Shown: one piece after another, positions 37,357 to 47,055 of the stretch
Layout of the letters: every line of letters begins with the position of its first letter
Numbering within the stretch: position 1 is the first letter of the stretch
Assembly: GCA_947487155.1 (NCBI GenBank)
Contig: CANKVS010000028.1
Coordinates: 1 to 52,802, forward strand
Length of the DNA: 52,802 bases
Source: an uncultured Flaviramulus sp.
GTDB lineage: Bacteria; Bacteroidota; Bacteroidia; Flavobacteriales; Flavobacteriaceae
Reading direction: 5' to 3'
Translations under genes and position numbers: made by a program
Notes under the pieces: generated by a model
Database searches by the model: none
The model's input: only the letters and a program-made list of their open reading frames with translations
Told to the model about the DNA's origin: nothing

Positions 37357-38481
37357 ATGAAAAAGCGAACTAAAATAGTATTGTTATTTATAGGTTGCAC
37401 ATCATTTTTGATGGTGTTTAGTTGTGTTGATGAGATTACTTTTGATGCTCCAAAAGTAGGCGGGCAGTTAATTATAGAGGGTACTATTACCAATGGCAGA
37501 CACCCACATACAATAACTGTAAATCACACCTCAGGTAAAGGAGGCATACCCATACCGATAAACGACGCAAAAGTATGGATTGAAGATGATTTAGGTAACA
37601 GGGAACAATTGGTTAATAGTTTTTTTGAACCTGACCCTGACCCTGTAATAGGACATCCTGCATTTGAGTCATTTAGAATAGAAGGTAATTATACCCTTTT
37701 AGGTAATATTATAAAAGGAGAAATGGGACGTTCCTATACAATTGAAATGGTTTTGCCAGATGGTACTACATACCATTCTAAACCAGATACCATGCCCACA
37801 GTTTTGGCCAGTAATGTAGCCAGATTTGAAATTGGAACAGAAACTGAATTGAGTGCAGATGGGGTGATTTCTGAAATTGGAGTAGCTCAGGTATTTCTGG
37901 ATAGTGATTTACCTTCAAACCCTTTTTTTATCAAATGGGATGTAGAACATACTTACGCATTTAGGCAAACCCCTATACCAGTAGGAGGTAATTCTGTGGA
38001 AAGGTTTTGTTATATAACAGATCCTGTAACAGCACAAGGTTTTACACTCATTAATAATGATAGTGGGCTTAGTATTAGAAACAAATTAGTAGGTTCAAAA
38101 GCACTAAATAACGATTTTTTCTTTATTAGTGCATTCAACGTTATACAGTCCTCAATATCAGATAAAGCCTTTAAATATTGGGAACAAGTACAGGAGATTA
38201 CCCAAAATGTGGGAACCATTTTTGATGTTCCTGGAGCAATACCTGTTGGCAACATATATAATATTAATGATGAGCAAGAAATAGTATTTGGTAATTTTCA
38301 GGCAGTTGCCAGAGATACATCCCATGTTATACTTTCTAGGGTAGACCTCCCTTTTTTAACAGAATGGGATTGTCCAATAACTCCATTTAATGGTGATAGA
38401 AACAAACTTTCAACAATTTGTGATGATTGTAGAAGAGTACTCTATAGTAGATTAAAAAAACCAACCTATTGGCCCAATTAA
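37357..38481 (+). CDS. DUF4249 lipoprotein, copy 2
   Basis: A 374-residue paralogue of the preceding gene, four bases downstream, with lipobox Cys23 and the same SCVDEITFDA start of the mature protein. The matching segments GGQLIIEGTITNG, DAKVWIEDDLGNREQLV, LPDGTTYHSKPDTMPTVLA and the end KKPTYWPN show tandem duplication. The middle (about residues 80-110 and 205-250) differs more, which suggests divergent ligand contact. Presumably it works with the upstream TonB-dependent receptor. The catabolic enzyme block starts 48 bases later. Confidence 0.87.
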   Translation: MKKRTKIVLLFIGCTSFLMVFSCVDEITFDAPKVGGQLIIEGTITNGRHPHTITVNHTSGKGGIPIPINDAKVWIEDDLGNREQLVNSFFEPDPDPVIGHPAFESFRIEGNYTLLGNIIKGEMGRSYTIEMVLPDGTTYHSKPDTMPTVLASNVARFEIGTETELSADGVISEIGVAQVFLDSDLPSNPFFIKWDVEHTYAFRQTPIPVGGNSVERFCYITDPVTAQGFTLINNDSGLSIRNKLVGSKALNNDFFFISAFNVIQSSISDKAFKYWEQVQEITQNVGTIFDVPGAIPVGNIYNINDEQEIVFGNFQAVARDTSHVILSRVDLPFLTEWDCPITPFNGDRNKLSTICDDCRRVLYSRLKKPTYWPN

Positions 38482-38529
38482 AATAGATACTGTGATTAAA
38501 TAAAAGAAATAATTAAAATCCTGACAAAT

Positions 38530-40518
38530 ATGAAAACTATAACTACAAACAAATTGAAATTAAAGCCACAAGGAAAGGCAAGAATATTCTTTTATTTGAT
38601 GAGTTTTTCATTCGTAAGCATGAGCTTACATACCCAATCCATAAAAAATGATTATCCCATTACGCCTGTCCCTTTTACTCAGGTAAACATACAGGACAAT
38701 TTTTGGCAACCACGTATGCAAACTAATAGAGACGTAACGGTACCTTATACGTTCCAGAAAAGTGAAGAAACAGGAAGGCTTCGAAATTTTGCTATAGCAG
38801 GAGGTTTAGAGAAGGGCGAATTTGAAGGCATCTATTTCAATGATTCTGATGTATTCAAGATAATTGAAGGCGCTAGTTTTTCACTACAAGTTAACCCAGA
38901 CCCAAAACTTAGGGCATACTTGGATAATCTTATTATTAAAATAGTCGCTGCACAAGAAGAAGATGGGTATTTATATACAAACCGCACCATTAATCCAAAT
39001 AAAGCAGCAGATAAAGGCGGAGAAAAAAGATGGACAAGCCTAAGAATACACCATGAGCTATACAACGTAGGGCATATGTATGAAGCAGCCGCAGCACATT
39101 TTCAAGCAACAGGAAAACGCACCCTTTTAGATGTCGCCATTAAAAATGCAAATCTTATTGATAGTGTTTTTGGTCCGGGAAAAAATATGGGTGTTCCAGG
39201 ACATCAAGAAATAGAAATAGGCTTGGTGAAACTGTATAGAGTTACAGGAAATGAAAAATACCTTAACCTCGCTAAATTTTTTGTGGATCAAAGAGGCAAT
39301 GCAGAAGGGCATAAACTCTATGGCGAATATTCGCAAGACCATAAGTTATTTTCTGAACAAGAAAAAGCCGTAGGACATTCAGTAAGAGCAGGTTATTTTT
39401 ATGCTGGAGCTACAGATATTGCAGCTATTACGGGTACAAAAAAATATGACAAAGCACTAGATAAAATTTGGAAAAATATTATTGAAAGAAAAATATACCT
39501 CACTGGGGGCATAGGTGCAGAACCAAAGCATGAAGGTTTTGGACCCGATTACGAATTGCCTAACGCCACAGCTTATACCGAAACTTGTGCGGCTATTTCA
39601 TTAATGTTATGGAATCATCGACTGTTTTTACTACAAGGCGACGTAAAGTATATGGATGTATTTGAGCGAACACTTTATAACGGATTCCTTTCAGGCGTAT
39701 CGTTTGAAGGTAATACCTTTTTTTATCCAAACCCTTTAGAAGCAGATGGTGTTTATAAATTCAATCAAGGTGTTTGTGGTCGCTCACCATGGTTTGATTG
39801 TTCTTGCTGTCCTGTAAATGTGGTGCGCATACTTCCATCTTTACCAGGATATATTTACGCTACCCGAGGAGAAGATGTATATGTAAATCTGTTTATTGGG
39901 AATGAATCGGCATTTGATGTTAATGGAAAACTGCTCGAAATTGAACAAAAAACCAACTATCCGTGGGATGGAAAAGTAGCGCTTACTATCAATAATAATG
40001 AACCAGTTCCAGCGCACTTAAACATTCGTATACCTGGTTGGTTACGAGATGAAGTCATGCCAGGAAACCTTTATAGTTATGTTACTAAAAAACAACTAGG
40101 CTATACCTTATCTGTTAACGGAGTTAAACAAGAGGCTATTGCTAAAAATGGATATATAGTATTAGAACAAAATACTTGGAAAAAAGGAGACCACATACAA
40201 ATTGAGTTTGATATGGCTGTTCGTAAAGTGATTACGCACGAAAAAGTAGAAGCTAATAAAAACAAAGTTGCTTTTGAACGTGGCCCCTTAGTGTATTGTG
40301 CCGAAGAAATTGATAACCCTAATGGCATACTTAATCTAAAAGTAAATACAAACGATGTCTTTAATTATTCGTTTGATAATGATCTTTTTGGAGGCTTAGG
40401 AAAAATTAAAGGCACGGCAACAAAAAATTCTAAAAGCACAACATTTACTGCTATCCCTTATTATGCTTGGGCACATCGCAAAGTAGGCGAAATGGCGGTA
40501 TGGATAAATACCAATTAG
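38530..40518 (+). CDS. GH127-family glycosidase (probable beta-L-arabinofuranosidase)
   Basis: A 662-residue secreted enzyme (long basic N-region, then IFFYLMSFSFVSMSLHTQ) of glycoside hydrolase family 127 (DUF1680). The (alpha/alpha)6 barrel core is recognisable from NIQDNFWQPRMQTNRDVTVP, ASFSLQVNPD, AAQEEDGYLYT and HHELYNVGHMYEAA. The GH127 zinc/cysteine centre is intact: Glu351 and Cys353 in YTETCAAIS, and Cys426-Cys427 in CSCCPVN. By family knowledge it cleaves terminal beta-L-arabinofuranosides using cysteine as nucleophile. The C-terminal beta-sandwiches contain LNIRIPGWLRDEVMPGNLY and the ERGPLVYCAEEIDN stretch. First gene of the catabolic block; the actual substrate is inferred. Confidence 0.9.
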   Translation: MKTITTNKLKLKPQGKARIFFYLMSFSFVSMSLHTQSIKNDYPITPVPFTQVNIQDNFWQPRMQTNRDVTVPYTFQKSEETGRLRNFAIAGGLEKGEFEGIYFNDSDVFKIIEGASFSLQVNPDPKLRAYLDNLIIKIVAAQEEDGYLYTNRTINPNKAADKGGEKRWTSLRIHHELYNVGHMYEAAAAHFQATGKRTLLDVAIKNANLIDSVFGPGKNMGVPGHQEIEIGLVKLYRVTGNEKYLNLAKFFVDQRGNAEGHKLYGEYSQDHKLFSEQEKAVGHSVRAGYFYAGATDIAAITGTKKYDKALDKIWKNIIERKIYLTGGIGAEPKHEGFGPDYELPNATAYTETCAAISLMLWNHRLFLLQGDVKYMDVFERTLYNGFLSGVSFEGNTFFYPNPLEADGVYKFNQGVCGRSPWFDCSCCPVNVVRILPSLPGYIYATRGEDVYVNLFIGNESAFDVNGKLLEIEQKTNYPWDGKVALTINNNEPVPAHLNIRIPGWLRDEVMPGNLYSYVTKKQLGYTLSVNGVKQEAIAKNGYIVLEQNTWKKGDHIQIEFDMAVRKVITHEKVEANKNKVAFERGPLVYCAEEIDNPNGILNLKVNTNDVFNYSFDNDLFGGLGKIKGTATKNSKSTTFTAIPYYAWAHRKVGEMAVWINTN

Positions 40519-40588
40519 TGTCAAAACAATTTAGACATACATTTTATAAAATAATTTAAGAAGTTGTTAAAAAGCTAATATATAAGCA

Positions 40589-42742
40589 ATGCATTTATTA
40601 AACATTAAAAAAAAGGTTTTAAAACTTATTTTAATTTCAGTTATAACAGTATTTATTGGCTGTAATGAGGGTTTAAAGACGTCATCATCTTCTGATATTT
40701 CAACAAATAAAGAAGCCAATTACCTCCAAAATCGTTCACCATTAAAAACCAAACCCTATTTGGAATTACCTTTAGGAACTATTAAGCCTCGAGGATGGTT
40801 ATTGACGCAATTAGAAAGTATGAAAACGGGTTTGACGGGGCATTTGGATGAATTGTACCCAGAAGTAGTTGGCGACCGTAACGGTTGGCTTGGTGGCGAT
40901 GGCGATGGTTGGGAACGAGGACCATACTGGATAGACGGTTTATTACCACTTGCCTATATTCTTGATAATGAAGCTCTAAAATCCAAAGTGCAACCATGGA
41001 TAGAATGGACATTAAATAACCAACAAGAAGATGGCTACTTAGGACCTATCCCTTTTGAAGTGGAGCCAAAATATGAACATGGAGTTCAAAGAGGACAACG
41101 CAAAGACTGGTGGCCAAAAATGGTCATGTTAAAAGTATTACAACAGCATTATAATGCCACAGGCGATGAGCGCGTGATTACAGTACTTACTAATTATTTC
41201 AAGTTTCAATTGAAAGAATTGCCAGAAAGACCACTTGATTTTATAACCATTTGGGGAAACCGTAGAGGAGGAGACAATTTACAAGTAGTATATTGGCTTT
41301 ATAATATAACTGGAGATAAATTCCTTTTAGAATTAAGTGAAATAATTGCAGAACAAACCTTTCCTTGGACTGAAGCGTTTTTAAATGATATTACAAGAAA
41401 GAAAATAGAATCACCATGGGAAAGTTTAAGAACAAATAAATACCCATACAATCCTGAAGAATTAAAAGACACACATATTTCCAAATTAGGAAGCTTCCAT
41501 TGTGTTAATTTTGCACAAGGGCTTAAAGAACCCATCATTTATTATCAGCAAAATCAGGATGAAAAACATATAAAAGCAACCAAACAAGCCTTAGAAGATA
41601 TTAAATTTTTTCACGGACAGCCACAAGGTATGTTTGGTGGAGATGAAGGTTTGCACGGACAAGACCCAACAAAAGGAGTAGAATTTTGCTCTATATCAGA
41701 GTCTATGTTTTCTTTAGAATCCATGCTTACCATTACAGGAGATATGGAATATGCAGATTTGTTAGAAAAAATAACCTATAATGCTTTACCTACACAAGCA
41801 TCTGACGATTTTACAACCAGACAATACTTTCAAGCAGCCAATCAAATAGAAATCTCTGATAGATTACAAACGGCATATCAAACTTCAGGACATGGAGGGA
41901 CTGACTTTGTGTTTGGGTTACTAACGGGATACCCGTGTTGTACTACAAATATGCACCAAAGCTGGCCTAAATATGTGCAAAACCTATGGTATGCCACAGC
42001 AGATGGAGGGGTTGCAGCATTATTATATGCCCCTAGTGAAGTCACCCTTAAAGTCGGAGACGATATAACAGCTACAATTACAGAAACTACAGGGTTTCCT
42101 TTTAGAGAAACAGTAAACTTCTCTATTAGTGTTGATAAAACGGGTAAGTTTCCTTTCCATTTGCGTATCCCAGGATGGGCGAAAGGAGCAAAAATTAGTG
42201 TGAACGAAAAAGTATGGGAAGGAACTATCACTAATCAGGTTGCAATTATTGATAGAACATGGAACAATAATGACCAAGTGAGCATTCAAATGTCCATGGA
42301 AATTAAAATTAGCCAATGGTTTGATTTTGCTAAGAGCGTAGAAAGAGGACCATTAGTATATGCATTAAAAATAAATGCTGAAACAACAGCAAAAAATAGA
42401 GGGGATGGTTATAAAACCTTTTATGAAGTATTTGCTAAAGATAAATGGAACTATGCTTTGCACGCTGACGATTTAAATAATGCAGAAAAGGCCTTTGCCG
42501 TTGAGGAGTTGGATTGGGATGGCTCGTATCCATGGAATTTGGAAAACGCTCCTATTCAGATTAAAACTCGTGGAGTAGATTTTCCCGAATGGACATTACA
42601 AAATGGCATTCCGACTTTTCCTGCTTGGTGGGGTACAAGCGGAGATAGAAAAGCGCAAGCCAAATTTGAAGACATTATTTTAGTGCCTTATGGTACTACA
42701 ACGCTTCGAATTACAGAATTTCCAGTATTCGACCAGCATTAG
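40589..42742 (+). CDS. Divergent GH127-like glycosidase lipoprotein (DUF1680-related)
   Basis: A 717-residue lipoprotein (lipobox Cys25, VFIGCNE). It belongs to a more distant branch of the GH127 clan: IKPRGWLLTQLESMKTGLTG, ERGPYWIDGLLPLAYIL and QQEDGYLGP mark the helical barrel. The cysteine centre has the same logic as canonical GH127: Glu365 and Cys367 in GVEFCSISE, and Cys450-Cys451 in YPCCTTNM. The C-terminal beta domains include FHLRIPGWAKGAKI and ERGPLVYALKI. With all four residues kept it is probably an active retaining enzyme, but the sugar is not predictable; the GH146-related families are possible alternatives. It lies 70 bases after the GH127 gene and four before the GH2 gene. Confidence 0.8.
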   Translation: MHLLNIKKKVLKLILISVITVFIGCNEGLKTSSSSDISTNKEANYLQNRSPLKTKPYLELPLGTIKPRGWLLTQLESMKTGLTGHLDELYPEVVGDRNGWLGGDGDGWERGPYWIDGLLPLAYILDNEALKSKVQPWIEWTLNNQQEDGYLGPIPFEVEPKYEHGVQRGQRKDWWPKMVMLKVLQQHYNATGDERVITVLTNYFKFQLKELPERPLDFITIWGNRRGGDNLQVVYWLYNITGDKFLLELSEIIAEQTFPWTEAFLNDITRKKIESPWESLRTNKYPYNPEELKDTHISKLGSFHCVNFAQGLKEPIIYYQQNQDEKHIKATKQALEDIKFFHGQPQGMFGGDEGLHGQDPTKGVEFCSISESMFSLESMLTITGDMEYADLLEKITYNALPTQASDDFTTRQYFQAANQIEISDRLQTAYQTSGHGGTDFVFGLLTGYPCCTTNMHQSWPKYVQNLWYATADGGVAALLYAPSEVTLKVGDDITATITETTGFPFRETVNFSISVDKTGKFPFHLRIPGWAKGAKISVNEKVWEGTITNQVAIIDRTWNNNDQVSIQMSMEIKISQWFDFAKSVERGPLVYALKINAETTAKNRGDGYKTFYEVFAKDKWNYALHADDLNNAEKAFAVEELDWDGSYPWNLENAPIQIKTRGVDFPEWTLQNGIPTFPAWWGTSGDRKAQAKFEDIILVPYGTTTLRITEFPVFDQH

Positions 42743-42746
42743 ATAG

Positions 42747-44630
42747 ATGCTTTTATTAAAGAATAAAACAGATACAGTGCAGAAACATAATCATAGCATT
42801 ACAATCATTTTTTTGTTCATCATAGGAACGCTTTATGCGCAAAAAAGTGTAACAGGAGGAGAACTTAAATCCAAATGGAGCGATAAGGTCAATTTTGAAC
42901 ACCCATTATCTGAATATCCAAGACCCCAGATGAAGCGGGTAGAATGGCAAAATCTAAATGGTCAATGGGATTATAAGATACAAGATTGGCTCGATGAGTC
43001 TCCTGTTTCTTATGAAGGAAAGATAACCGTTCCTTTTCCTATTGAATCACCACTATCAAAAGCGGGAAAGAAAGTGACTTCAAAACAGCGTATCTGGTAC
43101 CGTCGACATTTTGAAATTCCATCAACATGGGAAAATAAAAGAGTAGTGCTTAATTTTGGTGCCGTAGATTGGGAAACCGAAGTATTTGTGAACGGGCAAA
43201 AAGTAGGAAACCATCAAGGAGGCTATGATCCTTTTTCGTTTGATATAACTACAGCCTTACATGAATCTGGAAAACAGGAAATTATTGTTGCGGTATGGGA
43301 CCCATCAGACGATGGTTTTCAATCCGTAGGAAAACAAAAACTGGATCCCAATAGGCTCTTTTATTTCTATACACCAGCTTCAGGAATATGGCAAACAGTT
43401 TGGTTAGAACCAGTATCAGATTATGGGATAGAATCCATTCGGATAACTCCAGATATTGACAATGAACAACTATCAATAGAAGTACAGGGACACAAACATT
43501 TGTCTGGAGAAGATTACTTAACCATCACTGCATTTGATGGCAAACAAAAAGTAGTCAGTGTAAAAGGAAGCTTCGGAGAAACCTTAACGCTACCTATAAA
43601 AAAGCCAAAACTTTGGTCTCCTGATACACCTTTTTTATATGATCTTAAAATCTTTCTAACTAGAGGAGGAAAAACAATTGATAAAGTAGATAGTTATTTT
43701 GGGATGCGAAAAATATCTATGGAAGAAGACCAAAATGGTTGTCAACGTCTTCTATTAAACAACAAAATGCTTTTTCAATATGGCACATTAGATCAAGGTA
43801 TGTGGCCCGATGGTATTTATACAGCACCTACTGATGAAGCACTTAAATACGACATAGAAATCACCAAAAGGTTAGGCTTTAATACCATACGCAAACACTT
43901 AAAAGTAGAACCTGCACGATGGTATTACCATTGTGATAAACTGGGTATAATGGTTTGGCAAGACATGCCTAATGGTAATGGCTATGGCCCCTGGAAAAAA
44001 CCATCAGGTTACGATGAAAGAGAAGGTGAACGAAATCCGCAATCTGCAAGGCAATTCTATAAAGAATGGAAAACCATTATGGAAGCCAATCATAATAACC
44101 CGTCTATAGTAGTTTGGGTACCATTTAATGAAGGATGGGGACAATTTAATACTGCGAGAACAATCAACTGGACTATCAAAAAGGACCCTTCCAGATTAGT
44201 AAATGGATTTAGTGGTGGGAACCCTTTTCCAGTCGGTCACATGATAGATACACACATTTATCCTGGCCCAGGTATACCACAAAGAGCTAATCATGCACCC
44301 AGAGTTTTTGAAAATAAAGCCATGGTTTTAGGTGAATTTGGAGGACTAGGGCTATCCATTGACGAGCATCTATGGAAGGAAGATGGAAATAGAGGCTACA
44401 AAAAAATAGCCAACCAACAGAGTCTTTTAGATAACTATAAAGCATTGATGGACAAAATGCCTGAATTAATAAAAAAGGGGCTTGCCGCAGCAATTTATAC
44501 ACAAACAACTGATATAGAAACTGAAGTAAATGGTTTGATGACATACGATCGAGCCGTTATAAAAATGGATGTTAAAAAAATGAATAAGATAAATACAAAA
44601 TTGTATAAAATAAATTTAAAGAATCAATAA
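42747..44630 (+). CDS. GH2-family glycoside hydrolase
   Basis: A 627-residue secreted enzyme with signal peptide ending IIGTLYAQ. Domain order fits GH2: an N-terminal jelly-roll sugar-binding domain (LNGQWDYKIQ, IWYRRHFEIP, EVFVNGQKVGNHQGGYDPFSFDI), an immunoglobulin-like domain (about residues 230-325, ending LFLT.. and YFGMRKI), and a TIM barrel. The acid/base is Glu462 in FNEGWGQF and the likely nucleophile Glu530 in VLGEFGG. Family members are beta-galactosidases, beta-glucuronidases, beta-mannosidases and, in this shorter form, exo-arabinosidases; specificity cannot be read. Start at 42747, four bases after the previous stop, in the same operon. Confidence 0.9.
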   Translation: MLLLKNKTDTVQKHNHSITIIFLFIIGTLYAQKSVTGGELKSKWSDKVNFEHPLSEYPRPQMKRVEWQNLNGQWDYKIQDWLDESPVSYEGKITVPFPIESPLSKAGKKVTSKQRIWYRRHFEIPSTWENKRVVLNFGAVDWETEVFVNGQKVGNHQGGYDPFSFDITTALHESGKQEIIVAVWDPSDDGFQSVGKQKLDPNRLFYFYTPASGIWQTVWLEPVSDYGIESIRITPDIDNEQLSIEVQGHKHLSGEDYLTITAFDGKQKVVSVKGSFGETLTLPIKKPKLWSPDTPFLYDLKIFLTRGGKTIDKVDSYFGMRKISMEEDQNGCQRLLLNNKMLFQYGTLDQGMWPDGIYTAPTDEALKYDIEITKRLGFNTIRKHLKVEPARWYYHCDKLGIMVWQDMPNGNGYGPWKKPSGYDEREGERNPQSARQFYKEWKTIMEANHNNPSIVVWVPFNEGWGQFNTARTINWTIKKDPSRLVNGFSGGNPFPVGHMIDTHIYPGPGIPQRANHAPRVFENKAMVLGEFGGLGLSIDEHLWKEDGNRGYKKIANQQSLLDNYKALMDKMPELIKKGLAAAIYTQTTDIETEVNGLMTYDRAVIKMDVKKMNKINTKLYKINLKNQ

Positions 44631-44754
44631 CAAAAAATTTAAAATAAGCATACATATCTAAAAATCTTTAATTAGGACTCATTTCTTAGTCCATCAATGA
44701 TAATTGAAGGAAGCGAACATAAAATTTTAAACAAAATGCTAAAAAATATAAACT

Positions 44755-46983
44755 TTGCAAGAAAATAAAAACATAAATAAACCCGATATTCAAATAGTTG
44801 ATAAATTATTAATTAGTTCCAGGAATCTTGCAATTGTGCTCTTTCTGTTGTCTTTTGCAACCGTTTTGTTTACGTTGATTATTTTTAGGTTGCTCAGCTT
44901 TTTTATAATGCCATCGCTATTTTTTGATCTATTATTCATTGGCTTTCCTGTTGGTGCTTTGATTGGAGCCACTTTTTTCTCCATTAATATTAAATCGTTT
45001 ATAAAAACACTTTGGATACTTCAAGGGGCATTGGTAATATCCATAATCGCATCACTTTTCACTCATAATTTTGATTATTTGCGTATTCATTTATTTGATG
45101 TTGAAGTATCTCAACTTTTAATCAATATAGCAATTTTTGCGGTGCTTTTCATCCCTTTTTTCATTGCGTATGGGCTTTCCGAGTATATAGGTTATCAGAT
45201 AGGAAGACAACGATTTTCGGCAAAAATGAGGGGTGTATATGCTATTTATTTATTTGGTGCAGCCGCTTCTTATCTTATTGCTTATTGGGCTGTTCCTTTT
45301 TTAGGAATAACCAAATCGCTACTCGTTGTTTTGCTAATAATGGGCATTTCAGGATTATTAATTACGCAAGGAAAAAAGCGATTAATGGCCATTTTACAGA
45401 TTGTTATTATTATAGCCTGTTTTTTCACTCCAAACTTAGAGAAGAGTTTTTTAAAACTATATAAAGGCGTAGCACCACTTTCAACGCAGCAATTTGAACA
45501 AAGAGGCTTTGATATGGCGTTTCAAGAATGGGGTCGATATAGTTTAACCGAAATAATGGCATCCCCAGATGGGACAAGTTATTTTGGTTTTTATAATGAT
45601 TTTTTCCAGTGGGAATTTCATCCACGTTATGGTTTTTATGGACCTTCTATGGGAGCAGTTCCTATTAAATTAGCAGAAAAAGAATCCAGTATTGCTATTA
45701 TAGGTAGTGGCGGTGGACGCCAAGTAAGATATGCTAGCGTTATTGGGCATACAGATATAACCGCCGTAGAAATTGAACCAGCTGTGGTTAATGCGGTACG
45801 CAATAAAGACCATTTGCGAGATGAATTTCAAAATGTATATGATGTGGAGGGCGTAAACTTAATACGCTCTGAAGGAAGACAATTTTTAAATTCAGTTGAT
45901 AAAGAGTTCGATTTAATATTTTTACCTAGTGTTGGTGGTTATCCACAAATGATGTTAGAACCAGGGAATCTTATAAGAACAATTGAAGCTTATAAAACGA
46001 TTAAAAGTAAACTTTCTAAAGATGGGTATTTTGCCATTTGGTATCCTTTAGGTTTAGACGAAAAAGGGTTGCTAACAGACCAATACGTACGTACTTTGCG
46101 TTCACTAGAGATGAATGTTAGAGCTTACAAAAATCAAGGAGAATTTCTAATCCTTGCTAGAAAAGACTTAAATCTTCCATTGCCAACAGTCAAAAAAGTA
46201 ACAGAACTTTTAACACAACTTTTACCTTCAGAAGATAGAGCAACGGTATCGCCTAATAATATTTCGCAAAATATTAAACCTGTTGCATATAATGTTAACG
46301 AGGATAAATTATTTAGACCCGTAACAGACGACCGTCCTTTTTTAGGGGGAAATTTAAGACACATATTTTCAACAACTCAAGTCATTCAGTTATATGGCTT
46401 TGGTGCGATAATATTATTTCTTGTTGGTATTTTAACTTGGCTTGGTTTACGCAAAAGAGGAAATCCTAAAATACCTAATAAAACCTATAATTCAGTGGCT
46501 TTATTGTCGTTTTTTCTGGGTGCAAATTTTCTTGTTGTAGAGCATCATCTGGTACTCATGTTATTTCAAACTACATTTGTATATTCTGATGCCCTTATGA
46601 TAGGAGCAGTTAGTTTCCTGATATTATCAGGAATAGGAAGTATGATTTCGACTCATAAAATACAAAAACCACTAATTGTACTTTCTATAATTACTTTTAT
46701 TATCTCCATAGTATTTTCGCAATGGCTCCCTCAATTATTCCAATTAATCTTAATTATACCAACAGCAATAGTTTCAGGAATGTTTTTTCCGACGTTATTT
46801 GAAAGAGCTTCAAAAAATCCATTAGGAGTTTTTGCTTTTGATGCTATTGGGGCAGGTGTAGGCTCACTTTTAGCAGCTTCAATTCCTTTATTATTAGGAT
46901 TTAAAGTCTTTGGTTATGTGTCTATAATAATATTTGTTTTAACTGTATTTATAGATAAGAAATTCCATAATAAAACGCCTTAA
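44755..46983 (+). CDS. Membrane-fused spermidine synthase-like protein
   Basis: A 742-residue protein. The first ~240 residues carry seven or so hydrophobic segments. A soluble SAM-type domain (about 250-500) follows with the spermidine-synthase motifs IAIIGSGGGRQVRYA and ITAVEIEPAVV, then a DLIFLP strand. About seven further membrane spans end the chain. The start is a TTG at 44755, because an in-frame stop occurs two codons upstream and the first ATG lies inside a transmembrane span. Such fusions exist in bacteria, but whether this one makes polyamines is not shown; some residues of the aminopropyl site look different (GVNLIRSEGRQFLNS). It is odd inside a PUL, and 124 bases separate it from the GH2 gene. 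Confidence 0.75.
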   Translation: MQENKNINKPDIQIVDKLLISSRNLAIVLFLLSFATVLFTLIIFRLLSFFIMPSLFFDLLFIGFPVGALIGATFFSINIKSFIKTLWILQGALVISIIASLFTHNFDYLRIHLFDVEVSQLLINIAIFAVLFIPFFIAYGLSEYIGYQIGRQRFSAKMRGVYAIYLFGAAASYLIAYWAVPFLGITKSLLVVLLIMGISGLLITQGKKRLMAILQIVIIIACFFTPNLEKSFLKLYKGVAPLSTQQFEQRGFDMAFQEWGRYSLTEIMASPDGTSYFGFYNDFFQWEFHPRYGFYGPSMGAVPIKLAEKESSIAIIGSGGGRQVRYASVIGHTDITAVEIEPAVVNAVRNKDHLRDEFQNVYDVEGVNLIRSEGRQFLNSVDKEFDLIFLPSVGGYPQMMLEPGNLIRTIEAYKTIKSKLSKDGYFAIWYPLGLDEKGLLTDQYVRTLRSLEMNVRAYKNQGEFLILARKDLNLPLPTVKKVTELLTQLLPSEDRATVSPNNISQNIKPVAYNVNEDKLFRPVTDDRPFLGGNLRHIFSTTQVIQLYGFGAIILFLVGILTWLGLRKRGNPKIPNKTYNSVALLSFFLGANFLVVEHHLVLMLFQTTFVYSDALMIGAVSFLILSGIGSMISTHKIQKPLIVLSIITFIISIVFSQWLPQLFQLILIIPTAIVSGMFFPTLFERASKNPLGVFAFDAIGAGVGSLLAASIPLLLGFKVFGYVSIIIFVLTVFIDKKFHNKTP

Positions 46984-47055
46984 ATATTGAATATTTAAAA
47001 ATTTAAACTGAATTAGAAATAATATAAATACATAAAACATAAAACATATAGAAGC

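Noticed and set aside
41878..42231. 117-codon open frame on the minus strand
   Set aside because: It lies wholly inside the divergent GH127-like gene, whose protein has clear family motifs over this part. The antisense translation shows no recognisable domain and its codons are those of a mirrored frame.
44736..44768. ATG at 44736 as start of the spermidine-synthase-like gene
   Set aside because: It is in another frame and reaches a stop after ten codons. The correct frame has a stop two codons before the TTG at 44755.
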